This document shows, one piece after another, positions 7,601 to 15,457 of a stretch of DNA of 64,000 bases. The translations under genes and the position numbers were made by a program. Below the pieces are notes generated by a model. It did no database searches and was not told where the DNA came from. It saw nothing but the letters and a program-made list of their open reading frames with translations. Numbering within the stretch: position 1 is the stretch's first letter; every line of letters starts with the position of its first letter. Source of the DNA: DAHUXN01 sp963729815 (GTDB lineage Bacteria > Acidobacteriota > Terriglobia > Acidiferrales > UBA7541); the NCBI GenBank assembly GCA_963729815.1, contig CAVSPU010000002.1:1295302-1359301 (forward strand), written 5' to 3'.

Positions 7601-8913
7601 TGAAGCACGTTCACACTCCTTGCCCCATCTTTGTCTTCGCTGTTCTCTTAATTCTGCTCGCCGCAATTCCGGCATCCGCACAAACGGCTCCAAACTCTGA
7701 CTTCCGCTTGATGACCATCTCCTTTACCGGTCTACGACATTTCAAACAGCCACAGATCATTGCACTCAGCGGCCTCTTTCCCGGCGAGTCCGTTTCCCTG
7801 CAAACATTATCCGACGCCGCAAATCGCCTCGCGCAATACGGTGTGTTTCAGAAAGTCCCTTACCAATACCGAACGCAAAGTAACCAGCTGGACCTCACAT
7901 TTAACGTCGTCGAGACAGACAACTTGCTTTCCTGCCTCTTCGACAATTTCGTCTGGTTCACTCCGGATGAGTTGAACTCCGCTCTTGCGCGTGATGTTCC
8001 GCTTTACGATGGGTCCGTACCCCAGAGCGGGCGTATGCTTCAAGCAATCCAAAACTCCTTGACCACATTGCTCAAACAAAAAGGCATCCCCGGAGATGTC
8101 CAGTTCACTCCGTTTTCAGTCCGTCAGGGAGCGTCAGTTTCAGCAATCCTCTTCAGTATCTCAGCAGTCGCCCTGCCGATTCACGATCTTCATTTCCCGG
8201 GTGCCAGCGCAATTCCGGAAGCTGAGCTGCTAAAACATGCAAGACCATTGCTGGGCAAGGATTACTCACGCGTAGAGATTGACGTGTTTGTGCCTGCAAC
8301 CTTCCTTCCTCTATATGGCGAGTTAGGTTACCTGCGCGCGCGATTCGATCCTCCGAAAACCGTGCTCCTTGGCAGCGATGACCGAGCGCCCTCACAAGAT
8401 GTTTCTATTACTGTCCAAGTTCATGAAGGCCTCTCCTATGACTGGAAAGCTGCGGCCTGGACGGGCAACCGAATATTTTCCGACGCTGCCCTGGACAAGC
8501 TTCTCGGCATGCACGCTGAAGCCGTCGCAAACATGCAGAAGTTCGATGCCGGAGTGCAAGCCATACGCGACGCGTACCTGAAGCAAGGCTATCTGCAAAT
8601 TGACATTTCACCGCAGCAGGAATTGGATGATTCCACTCGGCACGTCGCCTATCAATTCTCTATCGATGAAGGCCCTCAATTCCACATGGGTGCCGTCACC
8701 GTTGTCGGCCTTCCCGAAAAAGCCTCGCGCCGCTTTCTGAAAGCATGGAAGCTCCGTCCTGGGGATGTCTATGACGGAACTTATTTGCAGGAATTTATGA
8801 AGCAAGCTATTCCCGATCTATATCGCAGCGGCATGCAATTTAACAATCCGAAGACCAGTATCCACACCGACTCGAACACGAATACGGTCAATGTCGAGAT
8901 CGCCTTTCCTTAA
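7600..8913 (+). CDS. secreted POTRA-repeat protein without beta-barrel
   Basis: A 437-residue exported protein. An N-terminal signal peptide (FVFAVLLILLAAIPASAQ) is followed by several POTRA-like units, for example ISFTGLRHFKQPQIIALSGLFPGESVSL...ANRLAQYGVF near residues 45-95 and WTGNRIFSDAALDKLLGMHAEAVA...AIRDAYLKQGYLQIDI near residues 290-345, then VVGLPEKASRRFLKAWKLRPGDVYDGTY. These resemble the periplasmic domains of BamA/TamA-type proteins, but no C-terminal beta-barrel follows; the product ends in a short VNVEIAFP strand. The role may be in outer-membrane protein traffic, but this is inference. The start is GTG; the nearby ATG at 7592 stops after three codons. Codon use is less C-biased than in the next gene. 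Confidence 0.8.
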   Translation: MKHVHTPCPIFVFAVLLILLAAIPASAQTAPNSDFRLMTISFTGLRHFKQPQIIALSGLFPGESVSLQTLSDAANRLAQYGVFQKVPYQYRTQSNQLDLTFNVVETDNLLSCLFDNFVWFTPDELNSALARDVPLYDGSVPQSGRMLQAIQNSLTTLLKQKGIPGDVQFTPFSVRQGASVSAILFSISAVALPIHDLHFPGASAIPEAELLKHARPLLGKDYSRVEIDVFVPATFLPLYGELGYLRARFDPPKTVLLGSDDRAPSQDVSITVQVHEGLSYDWKAAAWTGNRIFSDAALDKLLGMHAEAVANMQKFDAGVQAIRDAYLKQGYLQIDISPQQELDDSTRHVAYQFSIDEGPQFHMGAVTVVGLPEKASRRFLKAWKLRPGDVYDGTYLQEFMKQAIPDLYRSGMQFNNPKTSIHTDSNTNTVNVEIAFP

Positions 8914-9009
8914 CTATCATTCGCACTGAATCGGTCACGGTGCTCGCTCTATCGTCCCGGACCGAGCCCCCGGCTCCCCTTTTCGCCGCTCTCCCTTTAT
9001 AATCCCTCC

Positions 9010-10782
9010 ATGGAAAATCGCGACATCGCCCGCATCCTTCACGAGACCGCGCTCCTCCTCGAAATCGACGGCGCCATCATCGGCCGTTATCGCAGCTACG
9101 AACGCGCCGCCGAATTGCTTCCCAGCATTCCCGAGCGCGTCGAAGATCTCGCCAAAGACCGCGCCAAGCTCACCGCGCTTCCCGGCATCGGCGAAGGCAT
9201 GGCCGATCACATCGACGAAATTCTCAAGACCGGCGACTACAGCCTCCGCAAGAAGCTCCTGAAGAAATATCCCTCGACGATTCTCGACATTCTCTCGCTC
9301 CAGGGCCTCGGCCCGAAAAAGGTCGCGTTCCTCTGGAAGAAATTCAAGGCCGGCTCGGTCGAGGACGTCGCCAAACTCGCCCGCGAAGGCAAACTCCGCG
9401 ACATTCCCGGCTTCGGTGAAAAAACCGAGGAGAACATTCTCAAAGCCGTCGAATTTTTCCAGCGCTCCAGCGGCCGCGTCCGCCTCGACGTCGCCACCAA
9501 CACCGCCGCCGAAGTCGCCGAATACATCCGCAAGCTCGGCGGCAAAATCTCTTCCGTCACGCCCGCCGGCTCGCTTCGCCGCGGCAAGGAAACCATCGGC
9601 GATCTCGATTTCCTCGTCGTTCCCGGAGGCAAGCATTCGCAGAAAGATGTCGACGAAATCTTCGAACACATCCTGAAGTTCCCTCCCATCCAGCAAGTTC
9701 TCGCCCACGGCGAAAACAAAGTCAGCTTCCTGCTCACCAACGGCATGCAGGTCGACGTTCGCGTCATCGCCGAAGAAAGCCACGGCGCCGCGCTGCTCTA
9801 TTTCACCGGCTCCAAAGAACACAACGTCACTCTTCGCGGCCGCGCCAACGAAATGGGCTTCACGCTCAACGAATACGCTCTCAGCACGCTCAAAGCCGAG
9901 CGGCCCGTCGCCCGGCACACGGAAGAGGAAATTTACGCCAAGCTCAAGCTTCCCTACATCGAACCCGAGCTGCGCGAGAACACCGGCGAAATCGAAGCCG
10001 CTGAAAAAGCCAAGCTTCCCCGGCTCATCACTCTCGACGATATTCGCGGCGACCTGCAGATGCACACCACCGCCTCCGACGGCCGCAATTCCATCGAGGA
10101 AATGGCCGAGGCCGCTCGCGATCTCGACTACGAATACATCGCCCTCACCGACCATTCCAAGGCCGTCACCGTCGCGAACGGCCTCGACGAAAAGCGCACG
10201 CTCGCGCAAATCAAGAAAATCCGCGAAGCCGAAAAGCGCGTCGGCGGCATCCGCCTCTTCGCCAGCAGCGAAGTCGATATTCTCAAAAATGGCTCGCTCG
10301 ATCTCGATGACGAAGTCCTCGCTCAGCTCGATATCGTCCTCGTTTCGATTCACTCCTATATGAACCTCGAACGCGCGGAGATGACCGACCGCATTCTCGC
10401 CGCCGTCGAAAATCCTCACACGCAAATCCTCGCGCATCCCACCGGCCGCCTCATCCTCAAGCGCGAGCCCTACGATTACGACATCGAAAAAGTCCTCGAC
10501 GCCTGCCGCAAGCATGGCGTCGCCGTCGAATGCAACGCCGCTCCCGAGCGCCTCGATTTCCGCGACGTGAATCTGCGCCTCGCCAGACAGCGCGGCGTCA
10601 AGGTCGTCATCTCCACAGACGCGCATTCCACCGCGCATTTCGAACTCATGAAATACGGCGTGCAGACCGCCCGCCGCGGCTGGCTCGAAGCCCGCGACGT
10701 CATCAACACGCTGCCGCTCAAGAAATTCCTCTCCGCCCTCCGCCCCAGGCCCGGCGCGGCTCACAGCGCCGCCGCGCGCTAA
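9010..10782 (+). CDS. polX: DNA polymerase X with PHP domain
   Basis: Family X DNA polymerase/3'-5' exonuclease of about 590 residues, acting in gap-filling base-excision repair. The order is an N-terminal 8-kDa and fingers region with helix-hairpin-helix motifs (LPGIGEGMADHI, IPGFGEKTEENI), the palm with the two catalytic aspartates in GDLDFLV, and a C-terminal PHP exonuclease domain with DLQMHTTASDG, ALTDHS, ASSEVDI, HPTGR and ISTDAHST, which supply the metal ligands. Length matches bacterial PolX. The start ATG at 9010 is the first of the conserved N-terminus (MENRDIARILHETALLLEI). A 641-codon open frame on the opposite strand is an artefact of strong third-position C. Confidence 0.96.
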   Translation: MENRDIARILHETALLLEIDGAIIGRYRSYERAAELLPSIPERVEDLAKDRAKLTALPGIGEGMADHIDEILKTGDYSLRKKLLKKYPSTILDILSLQGLGPKKVAFLWKKFKAGSVEDVAKLAREGKLRDIPGFGEKTEENILKAVEFFQRSSGRVRLDVATNTAAEVAEYIRKLGGKISSVTPAGSLRRGKETIGDLDFLVVPGGKHSQKDVDEIFEHILKFPPIQQVLAHGENKVSFLLTNGMQVDVRVIAEESHGAALLYFTGSKEHNVTLRGRANEMGFTLNEYALSTLKAERPVARHTEEEIYAKLKLPYIEPELRENTGEIEAAEKAKLPRLITLDDIRGDLQMHTTASDGRNSIEEMAEAARDLDYEYIALTDHSKAVTVANGLDEKRTLAQIKKIREAEKRVGGIRLFASSEVDILKNGSLDLDDEVLAQLDIVLVSIHSYMNLERAEMTDRILAAVENPHTQILAHPTGRLILKREPYDYDIEKVLDACRKHGVAVECNAAPERLDFRDVNLRLARQRGVKVVISTDAHSTAHFELMKYGVQTARRGWLEARDVINTLPLKKFLSALRPRPGAAHSAAAR

Positions 10783-10862
10783 CCTTGCTCCCCGGCAGCC
10801 GTCCAAACAGGGGAACTTTTCGGCCATTCCTTGCGTATCTGGAACTGACAGGAGGAACACTC

Positions 10863-11738
10863 ATGCGTCGTTTTTGTCTTGCCGCTTTCGCGTTGGCTGC
10901 TTTGGTTTTCGTCGCGCTTGCTGTTGCATCGCCGGCTCACGCTGACGATTGGGCCAAGACTTACAAGTTCTCTGGGCGGCCAAATCTCCGCGTCACCACC
11001 AACGACGGCCACGTCGATCTCTACGCTTCCTCCGACGGCCAAATCGACGCTCACGTGACCACCACCGGCTGGACCATCGACCGCTCCGGCAACGATCGCG
11101 ACGTCAAAATCACTGAAAGCCAGTCCGGCAATGAAATCACTCTCGACGTCCACGTCCCCACGTTTCACTTCTCTTTCGGCTGGAACAATCGCTCCGTCCG
11201 CATCGAACTTCGCGTTCCTCGCGAAGCCGATTTCGACGTCGAGACTGGCGACGGCAGCGTCACTTCCCAGGCTTTCCACGGCCAGCTTCGCATCTCCACC
11301 GGGGACGGCAACATTGACGCCACCGGCCTCAAGGGCGATCTGCGCCTCCACTCTGGCGACGGCCACATTATCGCCAGCGACCTCGACGGTTCGCTCCACG
11401 CCGATTCCGGTGACGGCCGCCTCGAAATTCGCGGCCGCTTCGATGCGCTCAATCTTGAATCCGGCGACGGCAGCGTCACGGCGGAAGCAGCCTCCGGTTC
11501 GAAGATTTCATCCGACTGGTCGTTGCGCTCTGGCGACGGCAGCATCACTCTGCGCCTCCCCGACGGCTTGAACGCCGATCTCGACGCGCACACCGGCGAC
11601 GGCCACATCGATCTCGATTTCCCCGTCACCGTTTCCGGCTCGATTTCCGGCACGACCATCCGCGGCAAAATCGGCGCGGGCGGCCCGCCGCTGCTCGTTC
11701 GTACCGGCGACGGCTCGATTCACATCGGGAAAATGTGA
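10863..11738 (+). CDS. secreted DUF4097-like repeat protein, Asp-ladder paralog
   Basis: A 291-residue exported protein. The signal peptide (FALAALVFVALAVASPAHA) is followed by an N-terminal beta region and then a row of short repeats of about 18-24 residues, each centred on T/S-GDG: TGDGSV, TGDGNI, SGDGHI, SGDGRL, SGDGSV, SGDGSI, TGDGHI, TGDGSI. This pattern fits the putative-adhesin DUF4097 beta-solenoid fold. The second paralog 470 bases downstream has the same architecture but GFG in place of GDG. ATG at 10863 has GGAGGAA at 10851-10857; the longer open frame that reads back into polX is a shadow. Function is unknown; location is probably periplasmic or cell surface. Confidence 0.88.
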   Translation: MRRFCLAAFALAALVFVALAVASPAHADDWAKTYKFSGRPNLRVTTNDGHVDLYASSDGQIDAHVTTTGWTIDRSGNDRDVKITESQSGNEITLDVHVPTFHFSFGWNNRSVRIELRVPREADFDVETGDGSVTSQAFHGQLRISTGDGNIDATGLKGDLRLHSGDGHIIASDLDGSLHADSGDGRLEIRGRFDALNLESGDGSVTAEAASGSKISSDWSLRSGDGSITLRLPDGLNADLDAHTGDGHIDLDFPVTVSGSISGTTIRGKIGAGGPPLLVRTGDGSIHIGKM

Positions 11739-11868
11739 TAGGACATGACTCGAATCCATTTCATAAATAGCTGATATTAGGAGGGTGGGGCTTCAGCCCC
11801 GCCGTGAATTGCCTCAAGAACGGGCGCCTTTAGCCCCTGAAGTCAAGCCTTGAGGCTGCGGGGCGGTG

Positions 11869-11922
11869 GGTCAGTTTGAATTTTCTTGATCGTGACACAA
11901 AGAGTCAAAATTCAAACTGACG
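11869..11922 (+). repeat. 54-bp palindromic element, copy 2 (family A)
   Basis: Same structure as the copy at 6055, with the last base pair of the arm broken (CTGACG instead of CTGACC). It lies within the first unit of the tandem array. Confidence 0.88.
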
Positions 11923-12030
11923 CATTGCCGGCCGCGGCTAGGAGGGCCGGGCTTTTAGCTCCGGCCTAAATTGCCTCAAGAACGGGCGGCCTTGGCCCCT
12001 GAAGTCAAGCCTTGAGGCTGCGGGGCGGTG

Positions 12031-12084
12031 GGTCAGTTTGAATTTTCTTGATCGTGACACAAAGAGTCAAAATTCAACCTGACC
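12031..12084 (+). repeat. 54-bp palindromic element, copy 3 (family A)
   Basis: Same structure, one mismatch in the right arm (TTCAACCTGACC). It lies within the second unit of the tandem array. Confidence 0.88.
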
Positions 12085-12208
12085 CATTACCGGCTGCGGC
12101 CAGGAGGGCGGGGTCTTAGCCCCTGGAGTCAAGCCTTGAGGCCGCGGCACAGTATTTGTTATTTGTCAGGCAGCTTGTTGTGTGTGGTGAAAGATCAGGA
12201 GGGCTTCG

Positions 12209-13018
12209 ATGCGTAAGACTGCTCTGCTTCTCGGCGTTTTCTGTTTCGTCGCGCTGGCTTCCGCCGCGCGCGCCGATCAAACCGATCACGAATGGTCAAA
12301 GAGTTGGACCGTCTCCGCGTCCACCGAATTTCATCTCATCGCCGACCGCGGCAGCATCCACGTTACGCAGGTCGCGGGAAATTCCATTCGCGCTGTCGTC
12401 ACCACGGAGGGCTGGCGCATCGACTCCTCCGAAGTTTCCATCTCTGATACGCAGGACTCCGTTCGCGTCGATCTGCGCATCCGTACGCCGGAAGAAGACC
12501 ATTCCCTCTTCCACTGGCACACCGACAAAGTCCAGATCGATCTCCAGGTCCCTGCTGGCTCGCACCTCGATCTTCAAACCGGCTTCGGCGATTTCGTCGC
12601 CGACTCTTTGCAGGCCCAGACGCGCGTTAGTACCGGCTTCGGCAAAATCCACCTTACCGCTTATGAAGGCCGCCTCCGCGCCGACACTGGCTTCGGCGAC
12701 ATGAACGTTGACGGCCATTTCGACGCCCTCGTTCTCAAAACCGGCTTCGGCAGCATCCACGCTCAGGCCGACTCAGGCTCGCGCGTCTCCGACGACTGGG
12801 AGCTTTCCTCCGGCTTCGGCGACGTCACCCTTCGCCTTCCCGATGGCCTCAACGCTTATCTCGACGCGCATACCGGCATGGGCCACGTTTCTTCCGACTT
12901 CCCCATCACAGTCACCGGCTCCGTCGAGCATTCGTCGATTCACGGCCGCATCGGCTCCGGCGGCCCGCCCATCAGCGTCGAAACCGGCTTCGGCTCCGTG
13001 CATCTCAACCGCTCCTGA
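12209..13018 (+). CDS. secreted DUF4097-like repeat protein, Phe-ladder paralog
   Basis: A 269-residue exported paralog of the protein at 10863-11738. The signal peptide (LLLGVFCFVALASAARA) is followed by an N-terminal region and repeats centred on GFG: TGFGDF, TGFGKI, TGFGDM, TGFGSI, SGFGDV, one TGMGHV, TGFGSV. The two proteins share LRLPDGLNA, LDAHTG.GH and GRIGSGGPP/GKIGAGGPP, so they arose by duplication. Nearly every central Asp of the first is Phe in the second. ATG at 12209 has AGGAGG about nine bases upstream. Function is unknown; a structural or surface role is likely. Confidence 0.88.
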   Translation: MRKTALLLGVFCFVALASAARADQTDHEWSKSWTVSASTEFHLIADRGSIHVTQVAGNSIRAVVTTEGWRIDSSEVSISDTQDSVRVDLRIRTPEEDHSLFHWHTDKVQIDLQVPAGSHLDLQTGFGDFVADSLQAQTRVSTGFGKIHLTAYEGRLRADTGFGDMNVDGHFDALVLKTGFGSIHAQADSGSRVSDDWELSSGFGDVTLRLPDGLNAYLDAHTGMGHVSSDFPITVTGSVEHSSIHGRIGSGGPPISVETGFGSVHLNRS

Positions 13019-13083
13019 CGTCCGGCGCGCTACAATTCGCCGCGTATCACCATAATGCCCTTTCGGCCCGCTAAAGCCCTTCA

Positions 13084-14055
13084 TCACTGTCCGCGGAGAA
13101 CGTCGTACCTCGCGACCGTGTAGCCGATCGCCGCGCCCAGAAATACATCTGACGGAAAGTGCTCCTGCGTCGTGATCCGCGAGGAGCAGATGGCGCTCGC
13201 AACTCCATACGCGAGTATCGGAACCCAGCGATGGCGTCTATAGCGTCGCGAAAAAACACTGGCAATCGCGAAAGCCGCAACCGAATGGCCCGAAGGAAAG
13301 CTGTTCGAGATTACGCTCCTGTGGCCGTCCCAAAATGTATCCGAGAAATCCCCATGCGGATCGATCTCCAGCGGGCGCTGGCGATGCGTGGCCACTTGTG
13401 CGATTCCGTAAAAAACCATGCCGTCGGCGGCCGCTTCTCCCGCGAAGAGCGCCGTCTTCTGCGCATAAGAGTCCTTGTCAATCAGACCCACGACGTACGT
13501 CAACCCAGGCGCGGCGGCAAGTTCGGCGCCTGTGATTATGCTGCTGAAGCCGTTATTGAAATCACTGAACGCCGTCGTGCGGCGAAAATACGGAGCGTCG
13601 TGCGGATCGGCGGCGATTAGCCCCGCCGTAATTCCCACGATCGAAATCGTTGGCAGCCAATGGTGGCCATGCGCCAGTTGCACGGGAAAAAGCCACATGG
13701 TTCGCTGGTCATCGAGAAAATTTGATTGCAACAATCGCCAAGAGACGTCTCGTTGCCCTGTCGCCGCGTCCTGAACATACGCAGCGCGCGGCCCCGCGCC
13801 GCTAAACGCCGGTGCGGAGAATGCCGGTGCGCCAACCCTGAATGCCGGTTTCGGCGCCGGCATTCGATACGTATTTGCGGGAAATATCAGCGCTGGCGCG
13901 GCGAATCTTGTCTCCACCGCGCCCGGTGTGGCCACAGGCGAAGAGCTGCCCTGGGACGTTGCCTCCTGCGCGTGCAGCGCGCTCGCGTTCACCATGGCGG
14001 CGCTGAAAACAATCACAGCGATCAAACTTCGCGACCCGGTGTGTATACGTCTCAT
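13084..14055 (-). CDS. PAP2-family membrane or periplasmic phosphatase
   Basis: Phosphatidic-acid phosphatase type 2 superfamily protein of 323 residues. The three phosphatase motifs are present in order: the RQRP segment (motif 1), SFPSGHS (motif 2) and SRITTQEHFPSDV (motif 3, with catalytic His and Asp). An N-terminal signal segment (SLIAVIVFSAAMVNASALHAQ) and a long Ala/Pro-rich linker precede the catalytic domain, so the enzyme acts on the outside of the inner membrane, perhaps on phospholipid or undecaprenyl-pyrophosphate intermediates. The longer open frame to 14217 adds an unlikely hydrophilic leader; ATG at 14055 starts right before the signal peptide. It converges with the upstream repeat protein gene. 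Confidence 0.9.
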   Translation of the reverse strand: MRRIHTGSRSLIAVIVFSAAMVNASALHAQEATSQGSSSPVATPGAVETRFAAPALIFPANTYRMPAPKPAFRVGAPAFSAPAFSGAGPRAAYVQDAATGQRDVSWRLLQSNFLDDQRTMWLFPVQLAHGHHWLPTISIVGITAGLIAADPHDAPYFRRTTAFSDFNNGFSSIITGAELAAAPGLTYVVGLIDKDSYAQKTALFAGEAAADGMVFYGIAQVATHRQRPLEIDPHGDFSDTFWDGHRSVISNSFPSGHSVAAFAIASVFSRRYRRHRWVPILAYGVASAICSSRITTQEHFPSDVFLGAAIGYTVARYDVLRGQ

Positions 14056-14298
14056 AGTCTTGTGATGTTTTGCGGCCCTTTGAAGTGTAAGGCCCCGCCT
14101 CGCCACTGGCAATTTATATACGCGGACCTTTCGCGAAGCTTTCGGGCCAATTCCGTTTGCCGCTCTCGACCCCTGCAATGCCCTTTCCATATTTGTACTA
14201 TTTTCGAATGTGTCCAATATGGGGCAGTTACAGCACTGCGAATTGCTCTAACATTCCTTGTTCGAGGGAATATCAACAAACAATTGCGAGGTGAATTT

Positions 14299-14709
14299 AT
14301 GCGTGGATTTATGGTTGTGATGTTTGCCGCTGTTGCTGGACTCTGCTTCACGGCAACCGCCCCCAAAGCGGAGGCTCAGGTCACCGTAAGCATCGGAGTC
14401 GCACCTGACTGCCCCTACGGTTACTACGACGTTGCTCCTTATGATTGCGCTCCCTACGGCTACTACGGCCCGGAATGGTTCACGGGCACTGTCTTCATTG
14501 GCGCCGGCCCGTGGTTTCATGGCCCCAGCGACTTTCATGGCAACGTAGATAACCGTCTCGATCCAAAACAGGGCTATAAAGGCCCAAAGCCAAATCGTGG
14601 CGACAAAGCCGAGCCTTCAAAGCGTCCCGATAAGGCCACCAACTTCAAGGGAAATGAAGTGCGCGATGGCCGCGGCCACCCAGGCGGCGACAAACCGAAG
14701 AAAAGCTAA
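14299..14709 (+). CDS. small secreted PYGYY-rich protein
   Basis: A 136-residue exported protein of unknown function. The signal peptide (MVVMFAAVAGLCFTATAPKAEA) is followed by a Tyr/Pro/Cys segment with an internal repeat (DCPYGYYDVAPYDCAPYGYY), then GPEWFTGTVFIGAGPWFHGP and a basic, Lys/Gly-rich C-terminal tail. The pair of Cys residues could form a disulfide. ATG at 14299 has GAGGTGAA upstream; the longer open frame beginning at 13726 is antisense to the PAP2 gene and is not used. Related small proteins seem to be common in Acidobacteriota (from memory, not checked). Confidence 0.75.
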   Translation: MRGFMVVMFAAVAGLCFTATAPKAEAQVTVSIGVAPDCPYGYYDVAPYDCAPYGYYGPEWFTGTVFIGAGPWFHGPSDFHGNVDNRLDPKQGYKGPKPNRGDKAEPSKRPDKATNFKGNEVRDGRGHPGGDKPKKS

Positions 14710-15002
14710 TATAAACACCCCCATAATTCGTGGAGTCCTTTTCCGGGTGGTTCGTTCTCCATCCGGAAACTGGCCCACGACCCATCACCGCAAAACGAAT
14801 TCCGTTTGTCTTTCTCTTCGCCTGCCCTTTGCGCAAACTTTTTCTCGTTTGTGCCCTTCGAAGACCCACACTGTCGCCATTTTCCCACGTTTTTCTGCGC
14901 GTCAAAATCCCTCTTCTCCCGGCGAATCAATAACTTAACATTTTCGCCGCTATGGTTCCTCGCTTGCCTTCATTACATCTGCTGTTTCAGGAGCTGGCTG
15001 CA

Positions 15003-15107
15003 ATGGGCGAAATATTCGTCGTGGTCATTTGTTGCATCTTGGTTTTTCTCTGCTTCGCCGGTGATTTTACTGGCGCGAGCTCCGGCCGCTCCTCCCGCAA
15101 GAACTAG
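15003..15107 (+). CDS. possible 34-residue single-span membrane peptide
   Basis: ATG at 15003 opens a 34-codon frame reading MGEIFVVVICCILVFLCF and then a polar tail ending SSRKN. AGGAG lies about nine bases upstream (14989-14993). The product has one strongly hydrophobic span with a cytoplasm-favouring basic C-terminus. It lies alone in a 750-base spacer and just before a family A palindrome. Too short for automatic calling; offered as a candidate only. Confidence 0.4.
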   Translation: MGEIFVVVICCILVFLCFAGDFTGASSGRSSRKN

Positions 15108-15457
15108 CACCGCCAACTGTTCCCCGCGAGAAACCGCGGGTGGCGGGTCGGTTTGAATTTTCTGGATCGTGACACAAGAAGTCAAAATTCAAACCGACCC
15201 ACTACCGAACCGCAAAACGAATTGCAAATCCCGCGCCGCCGTTCTCTGCTTCTCGCTCGGTGACGGCTGATCACTGTCCACTGACAACTCGTTGTTCCTC
15301 GCCGCGAATAACTCCGTAGTTTGCCGCTCCCGTTCCGGCTGGCCCTGTCGGCCATCCGGAACAGCCCGCCGCGCCCTTCCTGCGAAGATCTTCGATTGGA
15401 GTTGGAGTAGCCGGAAGCTCAGCGCCGCTTCCGCATCAAGCAATCGCCGACTGCGGC
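15108..15457. other. intergenic region with repeat copies
   Basis: Contains the fourth family A palindrome (15146-15199) and a CTGATCACTGTCCACTGACAA-like degenerate repeat near 15266-15287. No supported gene. Confidence 0.6.
15146..15199 (+). repeat. 54-bp palindromic element, copy 4 (family A), compensatory change
   Basis: Arms are GGTCGGTTTGAATTTT and AAAATTCAAACCGACC. Relative to the other copies an A-T pair in the arm has become G-C by changes on both sides, so pairing is preserved. Confidence 0.9.

Larger units (their letters stand above)
11778..12158 (+). repeat. tandem array, 161-162-bp unit, 2.4 copies
   Basis: Units begin TAGGAGGG at 11778, TAGGAGGG at 11939 and CAGGAGGG at 12101 (third partial). 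Each contains TTGCCTCAAGAACGGGCG, CCCCTGAAGTCAAGCCTTG and, in the first two, a family A 54-bp palindrome. The array fills the spacer between the two DUF4097-like paralogs and contains no gene. Confidence 0.85.

Noticed and set aside
8935..10860. 641-codon open frame antisense to polX
   Set aside because: It mirrors polX codons; strong third-position C on the sense strand removes stops on the other strand. The product is low-complexity and rich in Glu, Gly and Ala, without domains.
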